DNA of 64,000 nucleotides from Pseudomonas graminis (GTDB lineage: Bacteria; Pseudomonadota; Gammaproteobacteria; Pseudomonadales; Pseudomonadaceae). Shown here piece after piece: positions 44,305 through 53,700 of the stretch (positions within the stretch are counted from its first letter, which is position 1; the number at the start of each line of letters is the position of its first letter). The stretch spans positions 4,788,501 to 4,852,500 of the forward strand of contig NZ_CP053746.1 of assembly GCF_013201545.1 (NCBI RefSeq), read 5' to 3'. The position numbers and the translations under genes are program-made. The notes beneath the pieces are model-generated. The model had not been told where the DNA came from. It saw nothing but the letters and a program-made list of their open reading frames with translations, and made no database searches.

Positions 44305-45378
44305 TTAGCCTTTGATCCCTGAGAGTGCAGCGCGCAATTGCGCTTCGAGGACGCCGGCGTCCAGTTCCTGGCCGATCAGCACCAGGTGGGTTTCCCGGGC
44401 TTCGTCAGGCTTCCAGGCGCGGTCGAAATGCTTGTCGAAGCGCGTGCCGACGCCTTGCACCAGCAGGCGCATGGGTTTGCCGGGAATCGCAGCGAAGCCT
44501 TTGACGCGCAGGATGCCGTGCTGGACGACGGCCTGGGTCAGCGCGTCAAGCAACAGCGATTCGTCCGCCTGGGGCAGCGTAATGGAGATGGAGTCGAAGG
44601 CGTCATGGTCGTGATCATCGTGATCGTCGCCTTCGTGGTGATCGTGATGGGTCTTGCGGCCATCAATGTGCAGCTCGGATTCGGCGCCGAGCCCCAGCAA
44701 CACGCTGATCGGCAACTGGCCTCGGTTCGCTTCGACGATCTTCACCGCTGGCGGCAACTCTTCGGCGACTTCCGCGCGCACCGCTGCCAGCGCATCGGCG
44801 TCGAGCATGTCGGCCTTGTTCAGCACGACCAGATCGGCGCTGGCCAGTTGGTCGGCGAACAGCTCGTGGAGCGGCGATTCGTGGTCCAGGTTCGGGTCGA
44901 GCTTGCGCTGGGCGTCGACCTGATCCGGGAACGCGGCGAAGGTGCCGGCGAGCACGGCCGGGCTGTCGACCACGGTGATCACCGCGTCGACGGTGCAGGC
45001 GTTGCGAATTTCCGGCCATTGAAAGGCTTGCACCAGCGGCTTCGGCAGGGCCAGGCCCGAGGTTTCGATGAGGATGTGATCGAGATCGCCGCGGCGGGCG
45101 ACCAGCTCCTGCATCACCGGGAAGAACTCTTCCTGAACGGTGCAGCACAGGCAGCCGTTGGCCAGCTCGTAGACGCGACCGACGGCTTCTTCTTCGGTGC
45201 AGCCGATGGTGCACTGCTTGAGGATGTCGCCGTCGATGCCCAACTCGCCGAATTCATTGACGATGACGGCGATGCGTCGGCCTTCGGCGTTGTCGAGCAT
45301 GTGCCGCAGCAAGGTGGTTTTGCCCGAGCCGAGAAAGCCGGTGACGATGGTGACGGGAAGTTTGGCCAGTGTTTTCAT
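44305..45378 (-). CDS. cobW: CobW-type GTPase/metallochaperone
   Basis: The 357-aa protein has a P-loop GTPase domain with GFLGSGKTTLL near residue 15, the metal-binding CxCC motif in GCLCC near 75, a VLNKADM G4-type motif, and a C-terminal CobW domain. Between them lies a His/Asp-rich stretch (about 242-260) typical for cobalt or zinc handling. COG0523 proteins of this type are thought to deliver cobalt to the chelatase. It is the first gene of the minus-strand B12 unit, with a cobalamin riboswitch about 140 bases upstream. Confidence 0.94.
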   Translation of the reverse strand: MKTLAKLPVTIVTGFLGSGKTTLLRHMLDNAEGRRIAVIVNEFGELGIDGDILKQCTIGCTEEEAVGRVYELANGCLCCTVQEEFFPVMQELVARRGDLDHILIETSGLALPKPLVQAFQWPEIRNACTVDAVITVVDSPAVLAGTFAAFPDQVDAQRKLDPNLDHESPLHELFADQLASADLVVLNKADMLDADALAAVRAEVAEELPPAVKIVEANRGQLPISVLLGLGAESELHIDGRKTHHDHHEGDDHDDHDHDAFDSISITLPQADESLLLDALTQAVVQHGILRVKGFAAIPGKPMRLLVQGVGTRFDKHFDRAWKPDEARETHLVLIGQELDAGVLEAQLRAALSGIKG

Positions 45379-45514
45379 CGGTTGCCCTCAGGCGTGCGGC
45401 GGGGCAACGAGGACGAAAACAGCGCAGGGCCGGCCGAAGCAGGCGCGCGGTTCAATTCGCCACCGGATCACCCCGCCCGGTTGTAGTGGAATTCCTCGGC
45501 CGCTTGCAGGCGGT

Positions 45515-45695
45515 CCGATTCGAGGCAGGTCTCCTGGCTCACGGCGGCCGGTTACTGACAGGGATCGTCAGGCGACTGGCATTCATCGCGCCTTCCCGCT
45601 CGCGCAGTGGCTGTGCAATGAACCTGTCCGTTTACAGTTGCGGGGGCAGCTGCGGCTTGAAACCGCATTCCCTTCTTAGCGCCGGTGGCTTTCAT
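45515..45695 (-). promoter_or_regulatory. Cobalamin riboswitch controlling cobW-cobN-chlI-chlD
   Basis: Read on the minus strand, the conserved elements appear in order: GGGAATGCGGT, CTGCCCCCGCAACTGTAA, GCCACTG, GGGAAGG, GATGAATGCCAGTC and the 3' box GAGCCAGGAGACCTGCC. The spacing fits an AdoCbl aptamer. High B12 should lower expression of the downstream genes. Confidence 0.93.
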
Positions 45696-45867
45696 AAAAG
45701 CGGCCGGCGAACCTCAAGTGCGCAAGGCTACGCAGTGACTGGAGGCCGGTCAATCGCGCTTTGCAGTGAGTGCCGCGCCAATTGACGCACCGATCGCTGC
45801 ATCGATTGACCCATCGGCTGAAGGGTCGATTGACGAGCCAAACAGCCCGTGGTCTCCTACACACCTT

Positions 45868-46075
45868 GTAACGGGTGCCCTTCACAGGGTGAAACGGGAA
45901 ACCGGTGCGTGCAGACCTTCGGGTGTGTATCAGTCCGGTGCTGCCCCCGCAACGGTAAGCGAGTGAAGAGTCAGATCCACTGTGTCGGCAGCGATATGGG
46001 AAGGCGATTCTTGAAGGCACGACGGCCGTAACGGCTGATGCATGTGCCCCTCGCGAGCCCGGAGACCGGCCCGAC
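45868..46075 (+). promoter_or_regulatory. Cobalamin riboswitch controlling cbtB-cbtA-cobE
   Basis: Conserved elements are in order: GGGTGCCCTTCACAGGGTGAAACGGGAAACCGGTG (split arms), GCTGCCCCCGCAACGGTAA, ATCCACTG, GGGAAGGCG and the 3' box GAGCCCGGAGACCGGCC. It ends about 110 bases before cbtB. It is divergent from the cobW riboswitch, with only about 170 bases between the two aptamers. Confidence 0.93.
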
Positions 46076-46185
46076 AACACACCATAACAACCCGCGGTGG
46101 GCGGGCGCTGTTGAGCACTGCCGGCATTCGCCTGCGGTGTCTTTGCGCCTTTCCGTCCGCTGAAACCACTTCAGAGGGAAGCGCC

Positions 46186-46392
46186 ATGTCCATCAGCACA
46201 CCCCGCCAGACGTCCGGCACCACCAACACCACAACGGCCGTGACTGCCACGCAGAGCCAGCGCCTTGTTGCCGCCGTCAGCGCGATGTTTCTCGGCGCAT
46301 TTCTGGTGTACTTCGCCGGTTTCTCCCACATCGATGCGGTGCACAACGCGGCACACGACACCCGTCACAGCTCCGCCTTCCCTTGCCATTGA
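46186..46392 (+). CDS. cbtB: CbtB-type cobalt transporter subunit
   Basis: The 68-aa protein has one membrane segment (LVAAVSAMFLGAFLVYFAGF) and a C-terminal His-rich tail (HIDAVHNAAHDTRHSSAFPCH) that matches the metal-binding end of CbtB. It pairs with CbtA in a B12-regulated cobalt uptake system. GAGGGA precedes the ATG at 46186. cbtA starts 11 bases after its stop. Confidence 0.9.
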   Translation: MSISTPRQTSGTTNTTTAVTATQSQRLVAAVSAMFLGAFLVYFAGFSHIDAVHNAAHDTRHSSAFPCH

Positions 46393-46403
46393 GACCTGCC
46401 GCC

Positions 46404-47123
46404 ATGTTCAAGCGAATTGCGCAAACGGCCGGGTTCACCGGACTGCTCGCCGCCCTGTTGTTGACACTGCTGCAGAGCTTCTCGGTCGCGCCGTTGATCC
46501 TGCAGGCGGAGACCTACGAAAAGGCCCCGGCTACCGAGATGCACGAGCACACCGACGGTGCGATGGCCGGTCACGTCCATGACGCCGAAGCCTGGGAGCC
46601 TGAAAACGGCTGGCAGCGCGTGCTGTCCACCACGGGGGGCAATCTGGTAGTCGCGGTCGGTTTCGCGCTGATGCTGGCGGCGCTGTACACCTTGCGTACG
46701 CCGACGAGTGCTCGCGAAGGCGTGCTGTGGGGATTGGCCGGTTATGCCGTGTTTGTGCTGGCGCCAACCCTCGGCTTGCCGCCCGAACTGCCCGGTACCG
46801 TCGCGGCGGACCTGACCCAACGGCAGATCTGGTGGGTGGGCACTGCCGCCTCCACGGCTGCAGGGTTGGCGTTGATGGTGTTTGCCCGGCACTGGCTGTT
46901 GAAGGTTGTCGGCGCAATGATTCTGGTGGTGCCGCATATCGTCGGCGCCCCTCAGCCGGCGGTGCATTCGGCACTCGCCCCGGAAGCCCTTGAAGCGCAA
47001 TTCAAGATTGCGTCGCTGCTGACCAACGCGGTTTTCTGGATTGCCCTGGGCTGGATCAGCGCCTGGTTGTTTCGGCGCAATGAAGCGACCGCGACGCACG
47101 TCGGTTTGAAGCCTGCTCTGTGA
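46404..47123 (+). CDS. cbtA: CbtA-type cobalt transporter membrane subunit
   Basis: The 239-aa inner-membrane protein has about six helices. After the first helix comes a periplasmic His-rich loop (EMHEHTDGAMAGHVHDAEAW), as in CbtA, likely for metal capture. The conserved segment LLWGLAGYAVF-like EGVLWGLAGYAVFVLAPTLG follows. Cobalt uptake is inferred from family and from the riboswitch that precedes cbtB. I choose the ATG at 46404 over an in-frame TTG 21 bases upstream. The stop overlaps the GTG of cobE by four bases. Confidence 0.9.
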   Translation: MFKRIAQTAGFTGLLAALLLTLLQSFSVAPLILQAETYEKAPATEMHEHTDGAMAGHVHDAEAWEPENGWQRVLSTTGGNLVVAVGFALMLAALYTLRTPTSAREGVLWGLAGYAVFVLAPTLGLPPELPGTVAADLTQRQIWWVGTAASTAAGLALMVFARHWLLKVVGAMILVVPHIVGAPQPAVHSALAPEALEAQFKIASLLTNAVFWIALGWISAWLFRRNEATATHVGLKPAL

Positions 47124-47533
47124 ATGAAGTGCGCGATCGGCCACTGTGGGTGGTCGGTCTGGGCTGCCAGCGCGGCTGTTCGGCGCTGGAGCTTCGGCTG
47201 TTGATGGAGGATGGTTTGCGGGAGTGTCGTCTTGAGCTGGCAGACGTTGCCGCCATCGCCTCCATTGACGACAAGTCGGATGAGGAAGGATTGCTGGAGC
47301 TGGGTCGTGGGTTGGGCCTAACGATCGGGTTCTTCAGCGCCCGTGAGCTGGCAACTTACGAGTCCCAACTGAGCCATCGCTCGGACATCGCCTTTGAACG
47401 CACCGGCTGCTACGGCGTGGCGGAAAGCGCGGCGTTGGCGATGGCGACGCGGTTGACCGGCTCGCCCGCGACCTTGGCCATCCCCCGCCGAAAAAGCCCC
47501 CATGCGACATTTGCTCTGGCAACCGCGATCTAA
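47120..47533 (+). CDS. cobE: CobE/CbiG C-terminal-like cobalamin biosynthesis protein
   Basis: The protein (137 aa) matches CobE, equivalent to the C-terminal domain of CbiG. Its N terminus reads LWVVGLGCQRGCSALEL, then ASIDDKSDEEGLLEL and GCYGVAESAALAMA near 97. Its role in the aerobic B12 pathway is not well defined. The start is GTG at 47120, overlapping the cbtA stop (four bases). REP elements follow, separating it from cobM. Confidence 0.85.
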   Translation: MNEVRDRPLWVVGLGCQRGCSALELRLLMEDGLRECRLELADVAAIASIDDKSDEEGLLELGRGLGLTIGFFSARELATYESQLSHRSDIAFERTGCYGVAESAALAMATRLTGSPATLAIPRRKSPHATFALATAI

Positions 47534-47550
47534 TAGGACCGGCCAACCCT

Positions 47551-47756
47551 TGTAGGACCGGCTTTAGCCGGGAAGGCATTAATAGTCACGCTGCAAATTT
47601 GAGGGTGTACATCCAGGCCCCTTCCCGGCTAAAGCCGGTCCTACGGACACACCGCGTACCCTCGTAGGACCGGCTTTAGCCGGGAAAGCGTCAGGCGCCA
47701 CGCTGCAAATTTGAGGGTGTACACGCTGGCCTCTTCCCGGCTAAAGCCGGTCCCAC
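47551..47756. repeat. Tandem pair of REPINs (four REP units)
   Basis: Units at 47551-47577 and 47663-47689 alternate with inverted units at 47616-47644 and 47728-47756. The two REPINs share the inner spacer GCTGCAAATTTGAGGGTGTA, so the whole about 112-base block is duplicated. It lies between cobE and cobM and could attenuate read-through. Confidence 0.88.
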
Positions 47757-47812
47757 TGGACCGCATACAGCCATCCAAACAGTGCTCAAATGAATTCCAA
47801 TCAGGACACTCC

Positions 47813-48559
47813 ATGACTGTTTTTTTCATCGGCGCCGGCCCTGGCGATCCAGACCTGATCACTGTCAAAGGCCAGCGGCTGATCCGCTCCTGCCCGGTGA
47901 TCATTTACGCCGGCTCCCTGGTGCCAGAAGCAGTGCTGGAAGGGCATCAGGCGATCCAGGTCACCAACAGCGCTCCATTGCACCTTCAGCAGATCATCGA
48001 TCTGATGAAATCCGCTCATGCGCAAGGCCAGGATGTGGCGCGTGTTCACTCGGGCGATCCGAGCCTGTATGGCGCCATCGGCGAGCAGATCCGCTGCCTG
48101 CGCGAGCTGCAGATCCCCTTCGAAATCATTCCCGGCGTCACTGCCACCGCGGCGTGCGCTGCGTTGCTTGGCACGGAGCTGACGCTGCCGGACATTTCCC
48201 AGAGCGTGATCCTGACCCGCTACGCCGACAAAACCGACATGCCCGAAGGCGAAACCCTCGGTGATCTGGCGCAGCATCAGGCGACCATGGCGATTCATCT
48301 GGGCGTGAATAACCTCGGCAAGATCGTCGCCGAGCTGACCCCGCACTACGGCGCCGATTGCCCGATTGCCGTGGTGCACCGCGCCAGCTGGCCGGATCAG
48401 GACTGGGTCACCGGCACGCTGGCGGACATCGAGGAAAAGGTGCGGATCAAGGGGTTCCGCCGCACCGCGCTGATTCTGGTGGGACGGGTGCTGGGCAACG
48501 ATGTGTTTAGCGAATCATCGCTGTATCGCGCGGGCCACGCCCATGTGTTCAGGCCCTAG
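47813..48559 (+). CDS. cobM: Precorrin-4 C(11)-methyltransferase
   Basis: The 248-aa protein is a tetrapyrrole methylase: N-terminal VFFIGAGPGDPDLITVKG, YAGSLVPE near residue 33, VHSGDPSLYGAI near 80 for SAM binding, and PGVTATAACAA near 110. The sequence pattern and length fit CobM/CbiF, which methylates precorrin-4 at C-11 in B12 synthesis. The ATG at 47813 follows AGGACA. It stands downstream of the REPIN cluster and may be read from the cbt riboswitch transcript or an own promoter. Confidence 0.92.
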   Translation: MTVFFIGAGPGDPDLITVKGQRLIRSCPVIIYAGSLVPEAVLEGHQAIQVTNSAPLHLQQIIDLMKSAHAQGQDVARVHSGDPSLYGAIGEQIRCLRELQIPFEIIPGVTATAACAALLGTELTLPDISQSVILTRYADKTDMPEGETLGDLAQHQATMAIHLGVNNLGKIVAELTPHYGADCPIAVVHRASWPDQDWVTGTLADIEEKVRIKGFRRTALILVGRVLGNDVFSESSLYRAGHAHVFRP

Positions 48560-48589
48560 CGTGCGCCTCTGGACCTTGGCGAGCGCCCA

Positions 48590-48617
48590 CAAAAAAGCCC
48601 CGAACCCGTCGGGGCTT
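48590..48617 (-). terminator. Rho-independent terminator of nfuA (possibly bidirectional)
   Basis: A perfect 9-bp stem AAGCCCCGA/TCGGGGCTT with a 5-base loop is followed on the minus strand by TTTT. The cobM transcript converges on the same hairpin but lacks a T run. Confidence 0.8.
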
Positions 48618-48637
48618 GCTTGCCACGCCATCACTTC

Positions 48638-49231
48638 TCAGTAATACGCGTTTTCTTTCTGGGTGTGGTCAGTCACGTCACGCACACCGGTCAGCTCGGG
48701 TATGCGCTCCAGCAGGGTGCGCTCGATGCCTTCCTTGAGCGTCACATCCGCTTGGCCGCAACCCTGGCAACCACCGCCGAACTGAAGAATGGCGACATTG
48801 GCCGCATCCTCTTCCACCACCTCGATCAAGGTCACCTGACCGCCGTGGCTGGCGAGCCCCGGGTTGATCTCGGTCTGCAGGTAGTAATTAATGCGTTCGT
48901 TAATCGGGCTGTCGGCGTTGACCATCGGCACCTTGGCGTTCGGCGCCTTGATGGTCAACTGTCCGCCCATGCGGTCGGTGGCGTAATCGACCACGGCATC
49001 GTCCAGAAACGCTTCGCTGAATGCGTCGATCCAGGCGGTGAAGCTTTTCAGGCCAATGGCCGTGTCTTCGGATTTCTCTTCGCCTGGCTTGCAATAGGCA
49101 ATGCAGGTTTCAGCGTATTGGGTGCCAGGCTGGGTAATAAACACGCGGATGCCGATGCCGGGCGTGTTCTGCTTTTCCAGCAGATCAGCCAGGTAATCGT
49201 GGGCGGCATCGGTAATCGTAATAGCGGTCAT
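48638..49231 (-). CDS. nfuA: Fe-S biogenesis protein NfuA
   Basis: The 197-aa protein has an N-terminal degenerate A-type domain (about 1-95) and a C-terminal Nfu domain with the cluster-binding CxxC in [19 protein letters not shown] (about C153/C156). It carries 4Fe-4S clusters to target enzymes and matters under oxidative stress and iron limitation. The ATG at 49231 before [16 protein letters not shown] gives the family length; an upstream extension is not family-like. It is a single-gene unit with a strong terminator. Confidence 0.94.
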   Translation of the reverse strand: MTAITITDAAHDYLADLLEKQNTPGIGIRVFITQPGTQYAETCIAYCKPGEEKSEDTAIGLKSFTAWIDAFSEAFLDDAVVDYATDRMGGQLTIKAPNAKVPMVNADSPINERINYYLQTEINPGLASHGGQVTLIEVVEEDAANVAILQFGGGCQGCGQADVTLKEGIERTLLERIPELTGVRDVTDHTQKENAYY

Positions 49232-49336
49232 GAAAATTCCTCGCAGACGTGGGGCGCAGTTTACGCCAATCAACTGCGCCTGACAAAGCCCTAGTAATTT
49301 AGTCGGGTAAGCGCCCCATCCACTACCCGGCGCCTG

Positions 49337-50356
49337 TCACGACAGCGCCGCCTCCTTGCTCGCCCTTCTCTGGTCCAGCCAGCCCTTCATGCGCCGGTAC
49401 AGCCCCTTCTCGATCCACTCATAACTGAGCCACGCCCCGAGCGCGATGACCGGCACGCAGACGGCGAAGACCAGGTAAGGGTTAACGCCGTAGCGCTCGC
49501 TCACCAGCCATCCCGCATAGAGCACCAGCACGTGGAGCAGGTAAACCGAGTACGAACAGTCGCCCATGGTTTTCAGCAGGCGGTAGTTGCGCAGATAGGG
49601 TTCGAGGGAGATGCAGGCGACGACGATCACAGCGCTCGGCAGGCCCCAATTGATGATGCGTGGCGCCGGTTGCAGGTGGTCGATGGTGAACAGCGCAGCG
49701 CCGATTGCGATCAATGGCAACCACAGCCTTTCGCTGATCCAGCCCCGGCGGTACATCACACCCACGAAGATGCCAAGCAGGAACTCATACACGATGTCAT
49801 TGGCATAGAACCGGCTGACCAGCCCGGAGCGGCCCAGCACGTCGGTAATGGCAAACAGTGCCGCCGCCAGGATCAGTGGGCGCAGCCGTTGCTGAAACAA
49901 GAAGACCATCGAGAACAGCACGTAAAACAACATTTCGTAATTCAGCGTCCAGCCCACGTTCAGGGTGGGATAGAGGCCGTAACCGCCAGGGTTTTCCGAA
50001 GGGATAAACAACAGCGACAAGACGAAGCTCTGCCAGTCGACCACCTGATGGGGCAACAGCGGCTGAGCGACGACCACAAGCAGGCCCATCACCAGGGTGT
50101 ACAGCCAATACGCGGGGACGATGCGAATCACCCGGTTGAGCATGAAGCGGCCAGCGGGAATGTCCTTGTCCACGGTGGAAAGGTAAATGACCAGACCGCT
50201 GATGACGAAAAAGACGTCGACGCCGACCGCGCCTTTTTCAGTGAAAAAACGGCCGACCGGCCCACTCGGATGGAAGTCGAAAAAAATCTGCATGAAGTGG
50301 TGACACACAACAGCCCACGCGGCGAGTGCCCGCAGGGCCTGAACCGAAATCAACAT
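49337..50356 (-). CDS. Membrane acyltransferase, OafA/YrhL (acyltransferase 3) family
   Basis: The 339-aa protein has about ten membrane helices and the acyltransferase-3 pattern. It shows QALRALAAWAVVCHHF near the N terminus with the catalytic-type His, VGVDVFFVISGLVIYLS near residue 38, and NVGWTLNYEMLFYVLF near 130. It probably O-acetylates a surface polysaccharide or lipid. The ATG at 50356 follows AAGAGG; the longer upstream frame is not family-like. It is divergent from metH, with no glycan cluster beside it. Confidence 0.88.
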   Translation of the reverse strand: MLISVQALRALAAWAVVCHHFMQIFFDFHPSGPVGRFFTEKGAVGVDVFFVISGLVIYLSTVDKDIPAGRFMLNRVIRIVPAYWLYTLVMGLLVVVAQPLLPHQVVDWQSFVLSLLFIPSENPGGYGLYPTLNVGWTLNYEMLFYVLFSMVFLFQQRLRPLILAAALFAITDVLGRSGLVSRFYANDIVYEFLLGIFVGVMYRRGWISERLWLPLIAIGAALFTIDHLQPAPRIINWGLPSAVIVVACISLEPYLRNYRLLKTMGDCSYSVYLLHVLVLYAGWLVSERYGVNPYLVFAVCVPVIALGAWLSYEWIEKGLYRRMKGWLDQRRASKEAALS

Positions 50357-50716
50357 CTGCAACCTCTTGCTTCGTCTGGATTGACCTTCAATCCCACACT
50401 CAAAAAGAGCGGGTGCCGAAGAGCGACTCCCAACGTCCGACTTCAAACGTTGCAAAAAGGTTCGGCTTCACTGACGGGCTGCATAATGGCTGCGCGCCAT
50501 GTTTTATAAGGGTTTCAGCGTTTGGGGCAGTGTCAGTGGGGCCATTCCGCGCTAACCATGGGTTTGCACGTAGGACGCGATTACAGATCCGACGACGATC
50601 CCCAACATGAACATAATTCATGTAAATCCCGGAATGATTTAAATCCGCGCAGGTTTGCTATTATTTCGCACCTTTCAGCGCCATCTTATTTCGTACTTTT
50701 TCATCCGGGTAACCTC
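50357..50716. promoter_or_regulatory. 360-base divergent promoter region between the acyltransferase and metH
   Basis: It contains a MetR-like palindrome and, on the plus strand, a TATTAT -10 box (50659-50664) with only a weak -35 (TGATTT at 50635-50640), a setting that suits activator dependence. No SAM or SAH riboswitch pattern is visible. Confidence 0.5.
50605..50623 (+). promoter_or_regulatory. MetR-like operator upstream of metH
   Basis: The perfect palindrome ACATGAA-N5-TTCATGT contains the MetR consensus TGAA-N5-TTCA. Its centre lies about 45 bases upstream of the probable -10 box, as expected for LysR-type activation with homocysteine as coeffector. Confidence 0.65.
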
Positions 50717-53700
50717 ATGTCAGATCGCAGCGCGCGTCTTCAAGCACTCCAGCAGGCTCTTCAACAGCGGATCCTGATCCTCGATGGCGGCATGGGCACG
50801 ATGATCCAGAGCTATCGGCTGGAGGAAGAAGACTACCGCGGCAAGCGTTTCGCCGACTGGCCGAGCGACGTCAAGGGCAACAACGACCTGTTGATCCTGA
50901 CCCGGCCCGACGTGATTGGCGCGATCGAGAAGGAGTACCTCGACGCCGGTGCCGACATTCTCGAAACCAACACCTTCAACGCCACCCAGGTGTCCCAGGC
51001 CGACTACGGCATGGAGGCGCTGGTGTACGAACTGAACGTGGAAGGCGCACGCCTGGCCCGCCAGGTCGCCGACGCCAAGACGCTCGAAACCCCCGACAAG
51101 CCGCGCTTCGTCGCTGGCGTGCTCGGCCCGACCAGCCGCACCTGCTCGCTGTCGCCGGACGTCAACAACCCCGGCTACCGCAACGTGACCTTCGACGAAC
51201 TGGTGGAGAACTACACCGAGGCGACCAAAGGCCTGATCGAAGGCGGTGCGGACATGATCCTCATCGAAACCATCTTCGACACCCTCAACGCCAAAGCGGC
51301 GATTTTTGCCGTTCAGGGCGTGTTCGACGAGCTGGGCTTCGAGCTGCCGATCATGATTTCCGGGACCATCACCGACGCCTCCGGCCGCACCCTCTCCGGC
51401 CAGACCACCGAAGCGTTCTGGAACTCCGTGCGCCACGCCAAGCCGATCTCCGTGGGCCTCAACTGCGCGCTGGGCGCCAGCGAGCTGCGGCCGTACCTGG
51501 AAGAGCTGTCCAATAAAGCTGAAACCCATGTCTCCGCGCACCCGAACGCCGGCCTGCCCAACGAATTCGGCGAGTACGACGAAGCCCCGGCAGAGATGGC
51601 CAAGGTCGTTGAAGAGTTCGCCCAGAGCGGCTTCCTGAATATCGTCGGCGGCTGCTGCGGCACCACGCCGGCGCACATCAAGGCCATCGCCAACGCCGTT
51701 GCGCCCTATGCGCCGCGCCCGATTCCGGAGATCCCGAAGGCTTGCCGCCTGTCCGGTCTGGAGCCGTTTACCATTGATCGCAGCTCGCTGTTCGTCAACG
51801 TCGGCGAGCGCACCAACATCACCGGTTCTGCCCGCTTCGCCCGCCTGATTCGTGAAGATAACTACACCGAAGCGCTGGAAGTCGCCCTGCAGCAGGTCGA
51901 AGCCGGCGCCCAAGTGATCGACATCAATATGGACGAGGGCATGCTGGACTCGAAGAAGGCCATGGTGACCTTCCTCAACCTGATTGCCGGCGAGCCCGAC
52001 ATCTCCCGGGTGCCGATCATGATCGACTCCTCGAAATGGGAAGTCATCGAAGCCGGCCTCAAGTGCATCCAGGGCAAGGGCATCGTCAACTCGATCAGCA
52101 TGAAAGAAGGCGTCGAGCAGTTCATTCATCACGCCAAATTGTGCAAGCGCTACGGCGCGGCAGTGGTGGTGATGGCTTTCGACGAAGCCGGCCAGGCCGA
52201 CACCGAGGCGCGCAAGAAGGAAATCTGCAAGCGCTCCTACGACATTCTGGTCAACGAAGTCGGCTTCCCGCCGGAAGACATCATCTTCGACCCGAACATC
52301 TTCGCCATTGCCACCGGCATCGAAGAGCACAACAACTACGCCGTGGACTTCATCAATGCCTGCGCCTACATCCGCGATGAGCTGCCGTATGCGCTGACCT
52401 CGGGCGGCGTGTCCAACGTGTCGTTCTCGTTCCGCGGCAACAACCCGGTGCGTGAGGCGATTCACTCGGTGTTCCTGCTGCACGCGATCCGCAACGGCCT
52501 GACCATGGGCATCGTCAACGCCGGCCAGTTGGAGATCTACGACCAGATCCCGGCGGAATTGCGTGACGCGGTGGAAGACGTGGTGCTCAACCGAACGCCG
52601 GAAGGCACCGACGCCCTGCTGGCCCTCGCCGACCAGTACAAAGGCGACGGCTCGGTGAAGGAAGCGGAAACCGAAGAGTGGCGGGGCTGGGAGGTCAACG
52701 AGCGCCTCAAGCACGCGCTGGTCAAGGGCATCACCACGCACATCGTTGAAGACACCGAGCTCTCGCGCCAGTCGTTCAAGCGCCCCATCGAGGTCATCGA
52801 AGGCCCGCTGATGGCCGGCATGAACGTGGTTGGCGACCTGTTCGGCTCGGGCAAGATGTTCCTGCCGCAAGTGGTTAAATCCGCCCGCGTGATGAAACAG
52901 GCCGTGGCGCATTTGATCCCTTTCATTGAAGAGGAGAAAGGCGACAAGCCCGAAGCCAAGGGCAAGATCCTCATGGCGACGGTCAAGGGCGACGTCCACG
53001 ACATTGGCAAGAACATCGTCGGCGTGGTGCTGGGCTGCAACGGCTACGACATCGTCGACCTCGGCGTAATGGTGCCGGCGGAGAAAATCCTGCAGGTCGC
53101 CCGCGAGCAGAAGTGCGACATCATCGGGCTGTCCGGCCTGATCACGCCGTCCCTGGACGAGATGGTCCACGTTGCCCGTGAGATGCAGCGTCAGGACTTC
53201 CACCTGCCGCTGATGATCGGCGGCGCGACCACGTCCAAAGCGCACACGGCGGTGAAGATCGAGCCCAAGTACAGCAACGACGCGGTGATCTACGTCACCG
53301 ACGCTTCCCGCGCCGTGGGCGTGGCGACGCAGCTGCTGTCCAAGGAGCTGAAAGCCGGCTTCATCGAGAAGACCCGCGCCGAATACGTCGAAGTGCGCGA
53401 GCGCACGTCCGCCCGCAGCGCCCGCACCGAGCGCCTGAGCTACGGCGCGGCCATCGCCAAGAAGCCGCAGTTCGACTGGGCCGCCTACCAGCCTGTGAAG
53501 CCGACGTTCACCGGGGTCAAGGTGCTGGAAGACATCGACCTGAACGTGCTGGTGGATTACATCGACTGGACGCCGTTCTTTATTTCCTGGGACCTGGCCG
53601 GCAAGTACCCGCGCATCCTCACCGACGAAGTGGTGGGCGAAGCAGCCACCTCGCTGTTCAAGGACGCCCAGGAGCTGCTGCGCAAACTGATCGACGAGAA

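Noticed and set aside
42026..44308. Long plus-strand frame opposite cobN
   Set aside because: Shadow of cobN. It shows no recognisable domains and an amino-acid composition typical of antisense frames.
47551..47756. Regularly spaced palindromes suggesting a CRISPR-like array
   Set aside because: Units alternate in orientation and share conserved spacers, which marks REPINs. No cas genes are present.
50357..50716. SAH or SAM riboswitch before metH
   Set aside because: None of the conserved aptamer stretches could be found; a MetR-like palindrome explains the region better.
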